From: Erythrophleum ivorense
Taxonomy: Eukaryota; Streptophyta; Magnoliopsida; Fabales; Fabaceae
Direction: 5' to 3'
NCBI GenBank assembly: GCA_026724425.1
Contig: JAIUCV010000084.1
Coordinates: 4,768,001 to 4,832,000, forward strand
Length of the DNA stretch: 64,000 bases
The translations under genes and the position numbers were made by a program. Numbering within the stretch: the first letter of the stretch is position 1; every line of letters starts with the position of its first letter. The notes under the pieces are model-generated. The model was not told the DNA's origin and ran no database searches. It saw nothing but the letters and a program-made list of their open reading frames with translations. Positions 1 to 11,003 of this stretch are shown piece after piece.

Positions 1-861
1 GTGGAGACGAATATCGACGTATATGAAATGCTGTAGAAATACTGTATACAATGCATACAATTCATGTAGATCTTTACCTTTGTGTAAATCTTTGCCTTTT
101 GCTCTAAACTTTCCTTTTTTTTTTTTTGTATGTATTTCCTTTGTAACATTAAGAATTTGAGGAATATGGTATTTTATACTAATTTTGTTACTTTATTAAA
201 TTTATGTCGATCAGATAATCCAAGATCAATTATTGATGTTAATCTAAAACCCTTTTTTCTTTTTCCATGTGCGGTTTTGAAAGCTTTCCAAGCATATTTG
301 GACTCTTTAACCAACGTTACCTTGAAATCTAAAGTACATTACAATAATTCAGAAGTAGCCTAAACATTACAATCTAAGAACCACAGACCATCGCTTTCTC
401 GTCTAATCTAGATAGAAACCCAATATATGTAGTTTTATTATCTACCAGCTGCAAAACTACAAAGTTTGTCTAAACCCTATTTATCTATATTTATTTCCGA
501 CGTATATATCAATGGATCTTGTGTTCTAATTTATCTATTAGCAATTATAGATTACTTAGAGATCTTTACAAAATCTAACAATGATTTCAATATATTTGAT
601 ATTTCGGTTCGATTCGTGTAGTATAGATAACCGAAAAATAATGAAGCTAAATATATTAAAATTTAGTGTTTCTATGAAAAGTTTTCACACATAATAATAA
701 AATTTTGAGAGATGGATATCTATATTTTCTGAACCCCCATAGACCAACTCATTAGTTCATGAACATATTTAGGAGTCGAACTCGACACATGTGAGATGAA
801 GTCGATTGTTTTGTGAACTTATGTTATGTCATTCGACTACGACCACTACCCTTTATATACA
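1..861. other. AT-rich flank, no gene seen
   Basis: AT-rich, low-complexity sequence with short poly-T runs. The longest open frame (130-363, 77 codons) has no recognisable domain and I do not call it a gene. The segment ends at the Helitron boundary at 861/862. Confidence 0.5.
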
Positions 862-2999
862 CTAGGTTTTTCACCCGCGCTACGCGCGGGTCTGTATTAA
901 TAATTTGATTAAATATTTTTATTCATAAGCTTTTTCGTCGGTAGCATGATTGATTGTAATGAATCAATGTTCTTATTTCTCTTATTTTGTTTCATTTTTT
1001 ATTTTTTTTCCTTTATTTTCGCTCTTTCTTCGATTGCTTTTTTTTTTTTTTTCTTCATCTTTACTATTCCTCGCCTTCCTTCCTCTTCAGTTTTTTGTCC
1101 TTACAATTTCTTATTTGGTCTCCTTCTTCATCTTTGTTATTTTTTTGTTTATCTTTTGTCCTCATTCTTTGATATCATTGTCTTCGGTTTTTTTAATGAT
1201 TCTTCTTATTTTTGTCATCGTCTTGGTTCTTGTTCATATTTTTTTCTATGATTAGTTCATGCGGTCGAAGTTGCTAAGAGTTTACTATATTTCTTTTGTT
1301 TAGCTTCTTCTCTTTATTTTTCTTAATTATTCTCGAGAACTTGATCCTTTTTTATATATAGTTTTATTGTAGTTCTCTTTAATTTAATTTTATGTAGAGT
1401 AAAAATTCAATTATCTGATACACCCAACCAAACTTAAAAATGAAAAAATTCACGAAAACAAAATTAAGCTAGAGATGGTACAATTACATATTCACACATG
1501 TAATAAGCAATGTCTAATAACAATATAATTAATTTAATTTATGCGATCATAGAGATATAGTTACGCATAGCTTTCAATTTCTTATTTTTCGGTTTCATCT
1601 TTTTATTTGGTTTCCTTCTTTAGCCTTATCTTTTTTGTTTCTTTTATGGCTTTGTTTTTTGCTATCTTCGTTCTCCCTTTTCTTCATTTATTTATTTTCT
1701 TTTTGTTCTTCTGGTTCTTATTCTTCTATTTCTTCTATGATTAATTATTTCCATCGAAAATGCTAATGTTTTGCTAGAGTTTATTTTCTTCTTCTTTGTA
1801 TTGGTTATTCTCCCTTCTAATTTTTTCCTCACTCTATTGCTTTTGTACATATTTTAGCATAAATCTCTTTAATCCTATGTAGAATATATTTTCATTATCT
1901 GATACACCAAACCAAACTTAAAAATGAAAATGTACGTATAAACAAATTAAAGCTAGAAGATAAGCTAATATTTTGTAGGTTTTATACGGTTATAAAACCT
2001 AAATGAAGAGAAGCTAATCGACATATATCATTGTTTTTTATTTTCTTATTCGTTCTTGTTTTTATGTTTTTTAATTTTCTTTAATTCATTCTTATTCAGT
2101 CTCTTCTGTTTTGATTTCTTCTTTGTCTTTTCTCTTATATGGTTTTTTCTTCATTTTCACTTATCTTTACATTTGCTTTTCTTCGTCTTTGCGCTTCTTT
2201 TTTATTCTTTTTTTTTTTCGTCTCCTTCGTTCTTATTCGCTTTCCTCTTTACATTGGTCTTTGCAAGTTTTTTGTTTTTGTTTGGTTTCTTCTCCTTCGT
2301 TCTTATTCGATTTCCTTTTCAAATTTTTCTTCGCAAGTTTTTATCAGCTTTTTTCTTATTCATCTTTTTCTTCTTTGGTTTATATTTTGTCTTCGCAATT
2401 CAATATATTTGTTTTCGCTCTTCTTCGGTTTTATGTTCTTACTCTTCTTCTTTGTGTCTGTTTTTTTCTTCAACTTTTTTTATTTTCTTGTCTAGGTTAT
2501 TCTCCACCATTAAAATTCTACATGACTCCATTTCTCTTGTAAAATATTAATTTTATGTTGAAATTTGTAAACTAAATTTAACATAAGCTTTTTAGTTTGA
2601 TATCGATCCATAAGTTATTTAGAGTGTCCACGTATAAAATATATATACTTTATAAATTTGTTCTTTCTTATTTGTTAAACAATTTCAGTGATTATTTATG
2701 TATTTAAAACCATTATCTTAAATTAAGAAATTTTCCTAATATAAATCTAAGTAGATTTTTGGTGTTACTAAAAATTTATACATGTTTTTTTTATATCTAT
2801 CGATATTCCAAATTTAAAATTTAGAAAATTTCTTAATCTTAGATGATGATATAGAAAGTGATTATTGGTTGTTTAAAATTTGGAAAATTTCTTAATTTTA
2901 GAGATGCTGATTTGGCGTAATTTAATTGGTTTGAAAAAACTTAAAAGCTGATGTGGACACCTTTAGAAGCATTTAGCCTCAACTTTTATATAGTATAGA
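862..2999 (-). mobile_element. Non-autonomous Helitron, complete
   Basis: Read on the minus strand, the element starts with TCTATACTATATAAAAG at 2999. It ends with an 8-bp-stem hairpin (873-891), a short spacer and CTAG at 865-862. It sits between a host A (complement of 3000) and a host T (complement of 861), which is the canonical A^T Helitron target with no duplication. The first ~150 bases of the 5' end resemble Arabidopsis ATREP/HELITRONY families as I remember them. There is no Rep/helicase gene. The interior (about 950-2540) is strongly pyrimidine-rich on the plus strand, so the Phe/Ser/Leu-rich open frames there are composition artefacts. A stretch beginning TCTGATACACC occurs twice (about 1417 and 1898), showing an internal duplication of roughly 480-bp period. 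Movement would require a Helitron transposase from elsewhere in the genome. Confidence 0.9.
873..891 (-). terminator. Helitron 3' terminal hairpin
   Basis: ACCCGCGC-TAC-GCGCGGGT style stem-loop (8-bp stem when read across 873-891), placed 7 bases before the terminal CTAG on the minus strand. In the Helitron family this hairpin acts as the signal that ends rolling-circle strand transfer. Confidence 0.85.
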
Positions 3000-3339
3000 T
3001 GTAGACGGCTTTTGGAACAAAACTGTTAGATTTTGGTATGAGCTGGTATTACTTTCGAGAGAAATGTATCATGATTAGTTAAAAGAGCTTGGAATCTTCA
3101 CATACGTGATACGCGCGTCTCTACTAATTTCGAAATAGAAACACTGATCTGAATTATATATAAATGAAAAGAAGACGTCGATAACGCATATAATATTTCA
3201 AAGTGTAATATACCTTAGACACTTATTTTTATAAACAGGAGACGTCGATAACAATGATAAAATATACTAAGGTAAAATAAGACAATGAAATATAGTTCTT
3301 CTACAAATAATGTAATTTATCTTCATCAAATATGATTTT

Positions 3340-4230
3340 TTTTCCTATTATTAAAAAATAAAATTAAAAATAAACTAAAAACTTACAGAATAAATCAGAT
3401 ATCTAGTGGGATATGCGATTGGCTTTACAATAAATACGATTTGCAAATAAATATGTCGACTTGTCAAACATCATGTTAAAGTTTTGCAAGTGGAAATGGG
3501 GAACCAGACTTATTTTCTTTGTTTCGTTTCCGAATTGGTGAATATTCTACACCAGTAGATAGATTCACATGCATTTTCAATTCATCTAAAGTAAGTTGAT
3601 GGGAACATTGGGAAGTAGGGAACTGATTACTTTTTTTGCTCTATCTCGTTTCCATTCATTTCAAATAAAAAGCCGATGCGTTAGCATTTATCCATATGAT
3701 ATTTCTTATGTAAAAACTAAAAAATTTACATCCAATTTAGATTTCAAAACGGTTATATAAATAATAAATGTAAACAAAAATAAATACATATATAATTTAA
3801 AAATACTTTTATATATAAATTGCTCATAAGCTAGTAATAAAGATTAAACGAAATGAATTACTCCCTATGTCCCAAAATATAAGCAATTTCCCTTTGTTAA
3901 TTTTAAAAGGAAAACTGCTTATATTTTGGAACAGAGGGAATATATTTTTTTACAAATAGCGTAATTTATCTTTTTCTATATTATAAAATATATAATAAAA
4001 CAAAAACTTACAAGGTAGATCAGATATCTAGTTAGATATACATGTAACATCACAATTAATAGATACAAATTGCAAAAAAACAAAAAACATGTCGACTTGT
4101 CAAAACGAAGCAAATTGTAGACATCAGTTTAAAGTTTTGTCAAAATGAAGCAAATTGTAGACATCAGTTTAAAGGTTTGCAAGTGGAAATGGGGAACCAA
4201 ACTTAATTTTTTTTGTTTCCGGCGCAGCTA
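3340..4230. repeat. Diverged direct duplication around the MITE
   Basis: Two related stretches, about 3345-3525 and 3975-4220, share ordered blocks: an AAACTTACA segment, ATCAGATATCTAGT, ATGTCGACTTGTCAAA, and a run ending in GCAAGTGGAAATGGGGAACC. The second copy carries its own local tandem duplication at about 4100-4170 (AGCAAATTGTAGACATCAG twice). They are diverged and non-coding. No gene is seen between 3000 and 4230. Confidence 0.6.
3861..3940. mobile_element. Stowaway-like MITE, 80 bp
   Basis: An 80-bp near-complete hairpin. The left arm CTCCCTATGTCCCAAAATAT is mirrored at the right end by the complement of ATATTTTGGAACAGAGGGAA. It is flanked by TA on both sides (3859-3860 and 3941-3942). 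Short length, TA target and CTCCCT termini fit the Stowaway (Tc1/mariner-derived) MITE class. There is no coding capacity. Confidence 0.75.
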
Positions 4231-4504
4231 TATAAAAGTAGAAACAAACATTTTTTCTTCAAAGAAACAAACATCTTTTTAATTTGGTCTTACGAAAAAC
4301 GTCAAGTTGAAACCTGCCAGCACAGTGGATGCATGAGAGACGCGATGTCGACATGCAAATTGTTTAGCGACTGCAAAACATAAAGAGCCAATCCCCAGTT
4401 GCGGCATTAACTTCACACGGGGTCTCTAAAATCACGTGTTTAATTTCACGAACCTCGTGTTTTTGTTGCTTTTTTTTTTTCCTTTTAAAAAATATTCAAA
4501 AATA

Positions 4505-4850
4505 GTAACAATGTCTTTTTGGTATACGACTTATTTGTCCAACACACTTGTCAACTACTACACATTTAAACCGCTGCGTAGGAGTTAGGACGATATATTT
4601 TCTTACTATTTGTCCAACATACTAGTGATAAGATTGTACATGTGCGAATATGGGATAGGAAGGACTATGTAAGCGATATGTTTTCTTACTTTTTTTGTCC
4701 AACACACTTATGAATTGACAAGATTGCACGAATGAGAATATGAGACATAAATGACTAGTGTTGTAAGAGTAAGTGTCTTACTTTGTGCGAACGTACGAAT
4801 TAATTTTGTAATCTATCCTAATTTCTTTTTAATAACCAATTCATGATTTG
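4505..4850. repeat. Degenerate ~85-bp tandem repeat, left part
   Basis: Units contain TTGTCCAACACACTT followed by an ACAAGATTGTACATGTG-like stretch and a GATATNTTTTCTTACT stretch. They start near 4537, 4611 and 4698. The array tail (TAAGTGTCTTACTTTGT through AATTCATGAT) also closes the matching array at 19521-19600. The same units reappear right of the Athila element (18016-19600), so the array flanks that insertion on both sides. Confidence 0.65.
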
Positions 4851-5397
4851 TGTAGTGGTTTTAAAGATTTGTCATATGGTTTCCGTTAGGATTTGAGTTT
4901 CCCTACTTAAATTTTGATCATTTTGACTTTTTCATGTCATAAAACTTAGTCTTAATTTTTGATTCAAGGTATAGTCTTAAAAAAAAAAATCAAGGTATAT
5001 AGTCATGATAAGTATAAGTCTTTTTTTTATTACTCCATATCATAAATTTTCTGTGAAAAATACTAGTTGTATTTTTCAGTTTTGTTTTTCAAAATTATGA
5101 CCAAAAATTTAAAATTTCAATCATTTAGCACCAACATTAGATTTAAGAAGGTCATTAAAGCTTTAGAAGATATCATATATGCTTTAGTAATCCTTGCTAA
5201 TTTTTCAAGACGTAAAACTAATTTCTATGGCGTTTTTAAAAGATTTTCCAAAATAATGGTATTTTTTTTAACTCAGAACTGGTTTGTGGTTATTGCTCAA
5301 AAAAAAAAAAAAAGGTTTTTGGTATTTTAGACTATTTTCAAATTTCTACTATGACTATTTGAAGATGAAATGCTAGTTGCAATTTGCAGACACTATA
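4851..5397. other. Non-coding AT-rich stretch
   Basis: AT-rich sequence with A/T homopolymers between the tandem repeats and the Athila LTR. The 87-codon frame at 5067-5330 is low complexity and has no recognisable domain. I see nothing else. Confidence 0.4.
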
Positions 5398-6535
5398 TGA
5401 TATATCATGGTTTTTATGGGTTTTTGCCATGATATAAGTCTTGTATATAGAGGCTTTTTGGTCTTTTTGGAGTCTTTTCTAGTATTTACAGGTCATAGGT
5501 GTGTTTGGTGCATTTTGGAGCTTATTTGGGGATTTCTGCTGGAAAACAAGACAAACTGGCGTTCACAGACATTGGTGTCGATCGACACCACTACAGGACG
5601 AAAATACAGACACTTTGGAAGAATTACAGCTTTGGCCCAGAAGTTCTGTTTATTTGCAAAACTGCCCCAGATCGTATTTTAGGAGATTTTTAGGTTTATA
5701 AGCCATTGTTTAGGCTTTTTCTATGGGGTATCTTATTTTATATTGAGACCTAGAGAGAGATTTGTAGCAGAGCTTTGGAGAGACAAATCAGACTCCTTCA
5801 GAGAAGATTTTGAACTCCTTTAATCTCTTATCTTATTTCTTTTATGCAATCTTTCTTATTCATGATGTTTGCTTCAATCACCATGTCTGAGTAGTTTGTT
5901 TGTTAGGTTGAGGGTTTTCAAGGGTTGAAGAAGAATTGCAATATTGTTAGGATAATCATTAGAGTTCTTCATATGGATTATGTTTAATGCTTATTCTAGC
6001 TTCGCGACCTAGAATCTGATCTTAGGTTAATTGGTAGACACGAAAGTGTTATTGATTTCCTGAACTATCTTAGATGAGCAAAATACCTATCTGCAAAGGA
6101 ATTTGGTTTAGGGATTTTGTGAACAATTGAACCTGGAATTAATGCTTGTCTAGTTTATTGAATTTGCAAAGAAATTTGGAATTCTAGGATTTAGACATAG
6201 GTAATCTCTGCAACGAAAGTTGATTGATTTTACATTAGTGTTCATGTTCGAGAACGATGCTTAAATAATATCCTGGTAGTTTTTACTCTGCAATTCGGAA
6301 TCAACCTGAGAATTTCCCAAAGCCTAACCTTTGTCTCTTGAATTTAAACCTCACAAATCGATCACTTGCTCTCTTACTTTTATTTGTTCTTGTTTTCATA
6401 TTTATTTCTCTTAGCAATATTTGAATCTGAGAATTTACTGTGCAATCGATAGACGTTTGGATTCGATACCCTATACACTACAACTCATTTGCTATGCACT
6501 TGCAGTTAATTTTAGGGAGAACTTTACACCTATCA
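5398..6535 (+). repeat. Athila-type 5' LTR
   Basis: Begins with the palindromic TGATATATCA and ends ...CCTATCA, six bases before the primer site. Length is about 1.14 kb. It contains one copy of the 16-bp palindrome GGTGTCGATCGACACC at 5574-5589. The matching 3' LTR is missing from the window. The left boundary is assigned from the TG start and resemblance to Athila termini, not from a TSD. Confidence 0.65.
5574..5589. promoter_or_regulatory. 16-bp palindrome in the Athila LTR
   Basis: A perfect copy of GGTGTCGATCGACACC, identical to the repeated motif of the chromovirus LTRs. Function is unknown. It is listed because the same word recurs in a different retroelement lineage. Confidence 0.7.
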
Positions 6536-6541
6536 AGTTTT

Positions 6542-6554
6542 TGGCGCCGTTGCC
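6542..6554 (+). promoter_or_regulatory. Primer-binding site, tRNA-Asp
   Basis: TGGCGCCGTTGCC is complementary to the 3' end of plant tRNA-Asp(GUC), including CCA. This is the primer used by Athila elements. It lies six bases after the LTR end, the usual Athila spacing. Confidence 0.85.
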
Positions 6555-6766
6555 AATCGTCTCTCTCGTTGCCGTTAAATTTTTAGTTTTAGAATTTTGT
6601 CTAAGGTTTTCTTTTTCTTTTGTTACTCACGCGCTCTATAACTTTCTTTTTGGTGTTTCAGGTGTATGCCTAATCGCAAAACCAGAAGCAACAAGGAGTC
6701 AATCTCAGTAATCAAGAGCTAGCACACTTAGAGCGTACAAACAGAAAAGCGAAGAAGCCAGTTGAG

Positions 6767-8899
6767 ATGAACGGGCCACTGATTTTGGTTCGACATGATG
6801 ATGGCACTCTGTTTGACAGCGAAGGAAACAAGCGCAATGCGCAAGGGCAGAAACTCGATGATGATGGGAATGTGATAGCTGAGGCACCCCCAGTTCAACC
6901 CCCGGTTCAACCCCCAGTTCAGCCTGCACTTCATGTTGCTGCGCAAAATCAGGCTGTACCGAATCGCACTCTTGGAGACCACAACCGGCCTGATCTGTTC
7001 TATGCTAATCGGTCTGCGATTCGCCCTCCTTCGTTCCAGAGGAATGACTTTGAGCTGAAGCTTGCGTTCTACACTCTTGTGGGTCAGCATCTTTTTCATG
7101 GTCTTCCTCATGAACACCCCATGGATCACATCAAGAGGTTTGAAGATCTGGCCAATAGCATCAAGGCCAATGGACTCACTAGTGACTACATTTTTTGCAA
7201 GTTGTTCCCTTACTCTCTTTCTGGGGATGCAGCTTACTGGTTGAAGCAGTTGCAGCCAGGATCTTTAACCAATTGGGAGGACACCAAGAAGGCATTTCTG
7301 AATAACTTCTATGATGATACTAGGTCCGAGGAGCTGAGAAACAATATTTCACAATTTTCTCAAGGACCAACTAAGGCATTTAAGGCTTCTTGGGTTAGAT
7401 TCAGGTCCTACCAGAGAGACTGTCCACACCATGGTTTCACTGAAGTTCAGCTGCTGGGCATTTTCTTCAGAGGAATTGATTGGAGGTACCAGATGGCTCT
7501 CGATGCTGTGAGCAATGGTAACTTCAACACTCGCTATCCCGATGAAGCTTCTCAACTTATCGAGAACTTGGCATCTAGCAATAGTACCAAGAATGCAGAT
7601 TTTGAGAGGAAGAAGCTTGGTGGAAATCTGGATGGAAGCCAAATTGCTGAAGTTAAAGCTAAACTAGATTCAGTTCATAGCCTTCTTGTGGGGAAGAAAT
7701 CAATTCGGTTTGCTGCAGAGGTGGAGTCTTTTGAGCCAGCAGAAGAGTCACAGGAAGAAGATGTTAACTACATCAATGGAGCTGGGTCTCAAGGACAGAG
7801 ATGGGGCAATCAACAAAGCTTTGGTTCTTCTTACCATAAGCCCTTTCAGAGCAACAACTTCCAAAGAACTTATGGTTCTTCTTCTTACCAGAAGCCTCCT
7901 GAACAAAACAGCGAGCTGAAGTCAATGTTTGAGCAGCTTCTAGAAGGACAACAGAAGATCACAGTGGACTTCAATGGGAAGATTGATGCCTTATACACTG
8001 ATCTGAATGGAAAAATTGAGTCTTTGAGCACTCATGTCAAGAAGTTGGATGTTCAAGTAGCTCAAACTGCTGATTCTGTTAAGAGACAAGAAGGATTCCT
8101 TCCTGGACGAACTGATGTCAACCCCAAGCACTCTTGTCATGCTGTTATGGTGGAAACTAGAGCTACTCTCGTGAACATGGAGGAAATTGCAGGTAATTTT
8201 CGCACTGCAGAAGCAGTGTCGATCGACACCACTGATGGGTGTCGATCGACACCAGGAGACGCGAAGACGTACGACGGGCGTTTGTCGACCGAGTTGCTCG
8301 ACACGAACAAAAAGGTGTCGACCCCAGAGCCCAGTGTCGATCGACACCATCAGGGTGTCGGTCGACACCAGTCCCAGACGACAACAGGTCGCAAAAAAGT
8401 TGCAGAAACAGTAGAGGAGAGAGTCTACAGGCCCAAGATACCCTTTCCTAAGCCTCCTAGGAAGTCCAAACAAGAGATTGAAGATGCTAAGATCAAAGCT
8501 ATCATGGATAAGCTTTTGGTTGAGATTCCTCTTGTTGATGCAGTCACTATTTCACCTGCACTAAGGAGATATGTTAAGAGAATGGTGATGAATGGTGTGA
8601 GTCCTGAAGAAGGAGCTTTTCTTACCAGAGACATTAGTGCAGTTCTCTTGAACACAATGCCTAAGCAGAAGAAGAAAGTGACGGTTTATGAACAAGTTAG
8701 TGCTGTGATTCGGAACAAGGTTCCAGAGAAGCTACATGATCCAGGAAACTTTGTGCTAGATTGCTCCATCTCCAAAAGCAAGTTTCCACATTCTCTTTGT
8801 GATCTAGGTTCAAGTGTTAACTTGATGCCTCTCTCTGTTGCTACAAGGCTTGGAATGACTGATTTCAAGCCAACTAGGAATCTCTCTTATCCTAGCTGA
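6767..8899 (+). pseudogene. Athila gag-protease polyprotein, frameshifted
   Basis: A 710-codon open frame. Residues about 70-290 match the Athila/retrotransposon gag region (HPMDHIKRFEDL, SLSGDAAYWLKQL, FLNNFYDDTRSEELRNNI). Residues about 480-560 are a linker built from the 16-bp palindrome, translating to SIDT, CRSTP, VDRH and GVGRH peptides. Residues about 570-700 are the retropepsin region, with CDLGSSVNLMPLSVATRLG in the position of the aspartic-protease loop. The frame starts late: an upstream ATG at 6665 opens a related N-terminus but shifts frame near 6710. A second frameshift near 8880 closes the frame inside the protease. Gag would assemble particles and the protease would cleave the polyprotein, but this copy cannot make the full product. 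Confidence 0.85.
8215..8369. repeat. Two palindrome pairs inside Athila coding sequence
   Basis: Four copies of the GTGTCGATCGACACC class start at about 8215, 8238, 8333 and 8354 (spacing 23 and 21). Degenerate relatives lie between them. The fourth reads GGTGTCGGTCGACACC. All lie in the gag-protease linker and leave the reading frame open. Confidence 0.85.
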
Positions 8900-9102
8900 T
8901 AGATCCAAGAGAATCCCACTTGGTGTCTTAGAGGATGTTCCACTCCAGATTGAAGGTCACATGATTCCCACTGACTTTGTGATTTTGGACTATGCTGAAG
9001 AGCCTATAGATCCTCTTATCCTGGGAAGATCATTCTTAGCTACTGCTGGTGCTATCATTGATGTAAAGAAAGGGAAAATAGAGCTGGAATTGGGTGATAT
9101 TG
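8880..9102 (+). pseudogene. Athila protease, second part, up to the T1 insertion
   Basis: After a one-base frameshift near 8880 the protease homology continues in another frame (IPTDFVILDYAEEPIDPLIL, GRSFLATAGAIIDVKKGKI). It is cut at 9102 by the chromovirus insertion and resumes at 17456. Confidence 0.8.
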
Positions 9103-9592
9103 TGAAACAACCAAGCTTTTTTTTTTTTATAAATGATTATAATAATTATCAATGCGGAAATTCTCAGAAAGAAATCAATAATATTAAATCATAAAAGCCG
9201 TTCAACAAATAACCAATAAAACCAATAAAACGAATAAGCAACCTAAACACCAGGTTTGCTACATTATTAAAAATAAACTAACATCCTAGAAAAGGTTCAT
9301 TTCTAATCATCCATAAAATAATTCTTAAAACCAACATCCTAAATTCCTCTTCAGCCTCTTCTCTCGGTCTCTTTCCGCGGAAGAACATTACTGTTACCTG
9401 CAACACATTGGAATAGAGTTGCGTAAGTATTATCATAAATACTTAGTGAGTGGATCATCCTGCCTACAGGCCAATTACGCCAAACACCAGACAAAATATC
9501 ACAACAATCAATAACAACAACAATGCTCAACAATACTCAATAATATAAACATTCCCTGTCAGGAAACACCCACGTTTCCTGACACCCAGGTC

Positions 9593-9675
9593 GGTGTCGA
9601 CCGACACCTGAATGGTGTCGATCGACGCCAGCCTCCCGAGTGTCGATCGACACTCACAGAGTGTCGCTCGACACC
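9593..9675. repeat. Palindrome cluster 1 of T1 LTR
   Basis: Four 16-mers start at 9593, 9614, 9639 and 9660 (spacing 21, 25, 21): GGTGTCGACCGACACC, GGTGTCGATCGACGCC, AGTGTCGATCGACACT, AGTGTCGCTCGACACC. Neighbouring copies are mutually complementary, so each pair can also fold into a long hairpin with a short loop. Confidence 0.9.
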
Positions 9676-10102
9676 GGCTCGACGCCCAGAAACCAGAAGC
9701 TACGAAAAAACGCATTCCAAATCGCAATAACACCAAATCTAAGGGGTTTTCAACGCCCCAATGCTACCAAAACACGAAATTCAACATAACAATCTCAAGA
9801 ACACATCATAAATCCGAAATCACACAATCCCTAACTCTTGACGGACCTACAGTCACGCACTCACCTTAGAAACGGATTGGAAAGATGGAGAAGAGATAGG
9901 ACAACGAAGAACAGCAACAAAACGAGTCTCCAAACTCCAAAAACTCTCTGGAAATCACCTCAGCCTCTCTGGAACCTTTCTTTCTCGAGAACTGAGCTTC
10001 TCACGCGGCTGGAGACTTTTAAATCGCGACCTAGGGCTTTCCTAGCCCAAAACCGAACAAAACCAGCCGACTTAAATCAAACCGGTCGATTTCCAGATAA
10101 CC

Positions 10103-10242
10103 GGTGTCGATCGACACCCTCCCTTGGTGTCGGTCGACACCAATCGACCAAACCAACTCCGATTGCAAATCGATCGACTTAAACCGGAAATCAAACCCGA
10201 TAACCGGTGTCGATCGACACCCTTCGGGTGTCGATCGATACT
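10103..10242. repeat. Palindrome cluster 2 of T1 LTR
   Basis: Copies start at 10103, 10126, 10206 and 10227 (spacing 23 and 21 within pairs), with a partial ATCGATCGAC between the pairs. The 10206/10227 pair is joined by a 5-base spacer, so it can form a stem of about 17 bp with a triloop in the sense RNA. Confidence 0.9.
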
Positions 10243-10433
10243 AGTCGTTCAGAAGAATTTAACACACTTTCTTCGCGATGCTTGAACCTTAGACCGACTG
10301 CACAACAATCAAACAAGAACATGTACAGCCAACCCTCAATTCACACCTCTAAGAGCATGTGCCAACTACTCCCGAACCCCTAGCATCGTCCAACACCACT
10401 TCCAAAACAACTTCCAGGTTCACGGATGTTACA

Positions 10434-10446
10434 ATTCTCCCCCACT
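10434..10446 (-). promoter_or_regulatory. T1 polypurine tract
   Basis: Minus-strand AGTGGGGGAGAAT lies directly against the 3' LTR. This is the expected plus-strand primer position. Confidence 0.9.
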
Positions 10447-11003
10447 AAAATGGATTCGTCCTCGAATCCCAACACAAACGTCTCTCCAAGACCTCAAAAC
10501 TCAAATTTTTAGTCCTATGTTGTACGCATGTTTCCAAGATATTATTACTCTCAATGCCATAACCGCAGTCATGACATCCGTACTGCGAACCGCAGTCCAG
10601 TACCGAAATGTGACCAATGTCACAAAACCAAACGTGACCCGAAGTCACAACCAAAATGTGATCCCTGTCACAACCAAACGTGACCGAAGCCACTAAAACC
10701 ACTTATACCGAGGTAGCGACCCCCAATACAAGTCTGCCGAGCACAATGCTCCCAAAACGTAGACCCAAGGTCCACCCAAACGAGTAGTAAATCTGAAACG
10801 CGTACCACGTATGACTAGAATCTCAAATGACCCCACTGGTCAAAACTTGTAACATCCCAACATAAACCAAAAATATGAGGCAAAACTCCATCTCATATAA
10901 CTCCAAAAAAATGTATATCGTACAACAAAACGAAAATACATAAATCCAGAAACAACAACACCAAAACCAAAAATGAGACTAGAACCACAAAGATGAAAGG
11001 AGA
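10447..11003 (-). other. T1 3' untranslated region
   Basis: 557 bp between the pol stop and the polypurine tract, without a gene. It contains several imperfect GTCAC/GTGAC words at about 10605-10690. T2 carries a clearer tandem version of this region. Confidence 0.7.

Larger units (their letters stand above)
9103..10433 (-). repeat. T1 3' LTR (1331 bp)
   Basis: Minus-strand LTR running TGTAACATCCGTGAACC at 10433 to TGGTTGTTTCA at 9103. It carries two clusters of the 16-bp palindrome (9593-9675 and 10103-10242). It also has a 9-bp-stem hairpin TCAGGAAAC / GTTTCCTGA at 9559-9582 and an imperfect inverted repeat near TAAGTATT / AATACTTA at about 9424-9445. Confidence 0.93.

Noticed and set aside
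130..363. 77-codon open frame in the left flank
   Set aside because: No recognisable motif, AT-rich context, and no supporting neighbours or splice structure.
946..2550. Several Phe/Ser/Leu-rich open frames of 60-164 codons
   Set aside because: They overlap one another in several frames, follow the pyrimidine-rich composition of the Helitron interior and show no domain.
5407..5701. Short open frames in the Athila LTR
   Set aside because: They lie wholly within the LTR, and their apparent peptides come from the palindrome and its flanks.
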